Positions 6,505-7,663 of a stretch of DNA of 7,663 nt are shown here, piece by piece. Each line of letters begins with the position of its first letter. The first letter of the stretch is position 1. Position numbers and translations under genes: made by a program. Location of the stretch: assembly GCA_021732945.1 (NCBI GenBank), contig JAKFWB010000285.1:1-7663 (forward strand), read 5' to 3'. The notes under the pieces are model-generated. The model did no database searches. It was not told where the DNA came from and worked only from the letters and a program-made list of their open reading frames with translations. The stretch comes from Porphyrobacter sp. GTDB taxonomy: Bacteria; Pseudomonadota; Alphaproteobacteria; Sphingomonadales; Sphingomonadaceae.

Positions 6505-7154
6505 GCCCGCTTGCGCCGCCGTCCGATGAGCCAGCCGATTATCAGACCCAGCACCCCGATCCCGCCCGCCAGCGCGTAGGCGAAGGTCCGAAAACCAGCC
6601 ATCAGGGGATTGTCGAACATGTTGGCGGAAAAATGGATCGATGCGACCTTCCAGCCCTTATCTGTATTGTTAAGTGTTGCTGTCCAGCGCAGCGGCACTT
6701 CGAAACTGTCGCCCACCATCATGTCGAATTTGGCGACTGAACTGCCTGCTGCCATCGCGACCTCGCCATCGGCGAGCAGGATTGACAGGTCATCAACATC
6801 GACGGTCAGCGACATGTCCTCCACGATCCGCCGGGAGCCAACCAGCATTTTGGCATAATAGGCGCGTGCCTCGTTCTTGCCGTGGACGACTTCGTTGTTC
6901 ATCGCGGTGAACAAGATGTCCTCATCAAGATCGGCCTCGATTGCATCGGGATCTTTAGCGTTGACTGCCGCTACTAGCCTGTCGCGCAAGCCGCGCAAGC
7001 CTTTGTGGGCGGCGGCTTCTTCCGGCGTCATTCCGGCCGGAGCGGCGGCGGCTGGCGCCGGGCTCGCAGCGCTATCAGTCGTGGGCGCGGGTGCGGTTTG
7101 AGCAAGCACCGGGCTCGCTGCCAGCAGCATCAAGGCAACAATCAGTTTGCACAT
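6501..7154 (-). CDS. Secreted SnoaL/NTF2-like protein with C-terminal membrane anchor
   Basis: A 217-residue exported protein of the SnoaL/DUF4440-like (NTF2 fold) type. In order: a signal peptide (MCKLIVALMLLAASPVLA, cleavage likely near Ala18-Gln19), a Pro/Ala-rich linker (20-42), an NTF2-like domain (about 45-178) with features such as LRDRLVAAVNAKD at the start and GWKVASIHFS at the end, one hydrophobic helix (about 192-210), and a basic tail, GRRRKRA. This predicts a periplasmic domain held by a C-terminal anchor with the basic tail in the cytoplasm. The fold is used by isomerases and cyclases but also by non-enzymatic binding proteins, and I see no sure catalytic residues. The start at 7154 is set by GGAGGGG just upstream and by the signal peptide; the longer frame to 7559 runs into the neighbouring gene. 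The stop overlaps the Rieske ATG (ATGA), so the two products are probably made together. Fold assignment moderate, function unknown. Confidence 0.8.
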   Translation of the reverse strand: MCKLIVALMLLAASPVLAQTAPAPTTDSAASPAPAAAAPAGMTPEEAAAHKGLRGLRDRLVAAVNAKDPDAIEADLDEDILFTAMNNEVVHGKNEARAYYAKMLVGSRRIVEDMSLTVDVDDLSILLADGEVAMAAGSSVAKFDMMVGDSFEVPLRWTATLNNTDKGWKVASIHFSANMFDNPLMAGFRTFAYALAGGIGVLGLIIGWLIGRRRKRA

Positions 7155-7157
7155 AAT

Positions 7158-7164
7158 CCCCTCC
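7158..7164 (-). promoter_or_regulatory. Ribosome binding site of the SnoaL-like gene
   Basis: GGAGGGG on the minus strand, 3 to 5 nt before the ATG at 7154, in the 31-nt gap after the GNAT-like gene. It is one of the strongest ribosome sites in the window and fixes the start at the signal peptide. Confidence 0.7.
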
Positions 7165-7185
7165 GTTTCAATGCAATTGGGCACG

Positions 7186-7663
7186 TCATAAAAGGCCGAT
7201 CTCCGGAAACACCCGCTCCGGATTGATCTGCCGCACATAGCTTTCATCGCCAGGCCACGCAGCTGCGAACAGGCTGGTACGGTATTCGATGGCTCGAACC
7301 GCACCGCGCAGGGCTGTGCGCCAGGGATGCGCTGAAGGCAGGCCCGCCATGACCGCACCCACGCCCAGACGCTGTGCCTCGTCCAAAGCGGCACGCACCA
7401 GCCGGATGAAACGGTGCGGGCAATCGCCAAGGGTTGCTGCGATGGAAAGGAACGCCTGATCGATCGCCTTCCCCACCGCGGGAATGGCGGGCAGTCCGGC
7501 AAGCTGGAAGGCAAGGTTGGCTGGTACGCGCAGCCGTCGCAGCCAGCGCGGGCAATCAATCAGCAACGCCTGACGCTGGCTGCGCTGATCCCACAGCGCG
7601 ATGCAGCCAGTGATTGCGCCTCCTTCGCGCAGGACTAGCACCCGTAAACCAGCCGCCGTGCGC
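7186..7663 (-). CDS. GNAT-like protein, C-terminal part (5' end outside window)
   Basis: The frame is open to the right edge, so only the C-terminal ~159 residues are seen. An internal GTG at 7641 is only a nominal start; codons RTAAGLR precede it in frame. Features are LREGGAITGCIALWDQR near the visible N-terminus, AFLSIAATLGDC in the middle, EAQRLGVGAVMAGLPSAHP, and RAIEYRTSLFAAAW toward the end. The pattern, a beta hairpin with G-x-x-x-G-C-x-A-L-W-D-Q-R and then a helix and a beta strand, resembles acyl-CoA N-acyltransferase (GNAT) fold proteins that I recall as uncharacterised. The acetyl-CoA-binding loop cannot be confirmed. No signal peptide or membrane helix is seen in the visible part. 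It ends 31 nt before the SnoaL-like gene in the same direction and may be in the same transcript. Coding status is firm; the GNAT assignment is tentative. Confidence 0.6.
   Translation of the reverse strand, partial: RTAAGLRVLVLREGGAITGCIALWDQRSQRQALLIDCPRWLRRLRVPANLAFQLAGLPAIPAVGKAIDQAFLSIAATLGDCPHRFIRLVRAALDEAQRLGVGAVMAGLPSAHPWRTALRGAVRAIEYRTSLFAAAWPGDESYVRQINPERVFPEIGLL

Noticed and set aside
7155..7559. Longer start for the SnoaL-like gene, giving 352 residues
   Set aside because: The extension is the GNAT-like gene out of frame. The signal peptide and GGAGGGG site fix the start at 7154.
1..7663. CRISPR array, tRNA/rRNA, insertion sequence or prophage genes
   Set aside because: No regularly spaced repeats, no tRNA-like cloverleaf or rRNA stretches, and no transposase, integrase or phage motifs were seen.

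Overview
The window is GC-rich, densely coding DNA with short or overlapping gene junctions. Codon use and the look of the proteins suggest an alphaproteobacterium, perhaps Sphingomonadales. That placement is an impression from the sequence, not a database result. No RNA gene, CRISPR array, insertion sequence or integrase was seen, and no gene-free stretch longer than about 100 bases exists.

Layout. Two gene strings converge near position 4000. On the + strand: (1) a membrane-anchored protein of the linalool dehydratase/isomerase family (to 1835, 5' end apparently outside the window); (2) a DgkA-type diacylglycerol/undecaprenol kinase (1847-2380); (3) the broken remains of a B12-binding radical SAM gene resembling BchE (2380-2804), with an internal deletion, a frame change and a lost C-terminus; (4) an alpha/beta hydrolase (2834-4015). 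On the - strand, reading from the right edge inward: (5) the C-terminal part of a GNAT-like protein (7186 to the edge); (6) a secreted, C-terminally membrane-anchored SnoaL/NTF2-like protein (6501-7154); (7) a Rieske non-heme iron oxygenase (5578-6504); (8) a natural fusion of a membrane fatty-acid desaturase with a PAP2-type phosphatase (3966-5585). Genes 6-8 overlap by 4 and 8 bases, so they are almost certainly one transcript. The 3' ends of the two strings overlap by 50 bases.

How the genes may work together. Almost every gene is of a kind that acts on lipids or isoprenoids, or sits at the membrane: a dehydratase/isomerase fold, a lipid kinase, a hydrolase, a desaturase with a lipid-phosphate phosphatase domain, and a Rieske oxygenase. 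A kinase on one strand and a PAP2 domain on the other suggest phosphorylation and dephosphorylation of a lipid or prenyl alcohol. The reading as one lipid- or isoprenoid-modifying pathway is inference; no substrate can be read from the sequence. The radical SAM step looks dead in this strain, so the pathway may be decaying or may have lost one tailoring step. The linalool dehydratase homologue keeps its paired cysteines but has Phe where I recall the characterised enzyme having a catalytic His, so linalool itself is an unlikely substrate.
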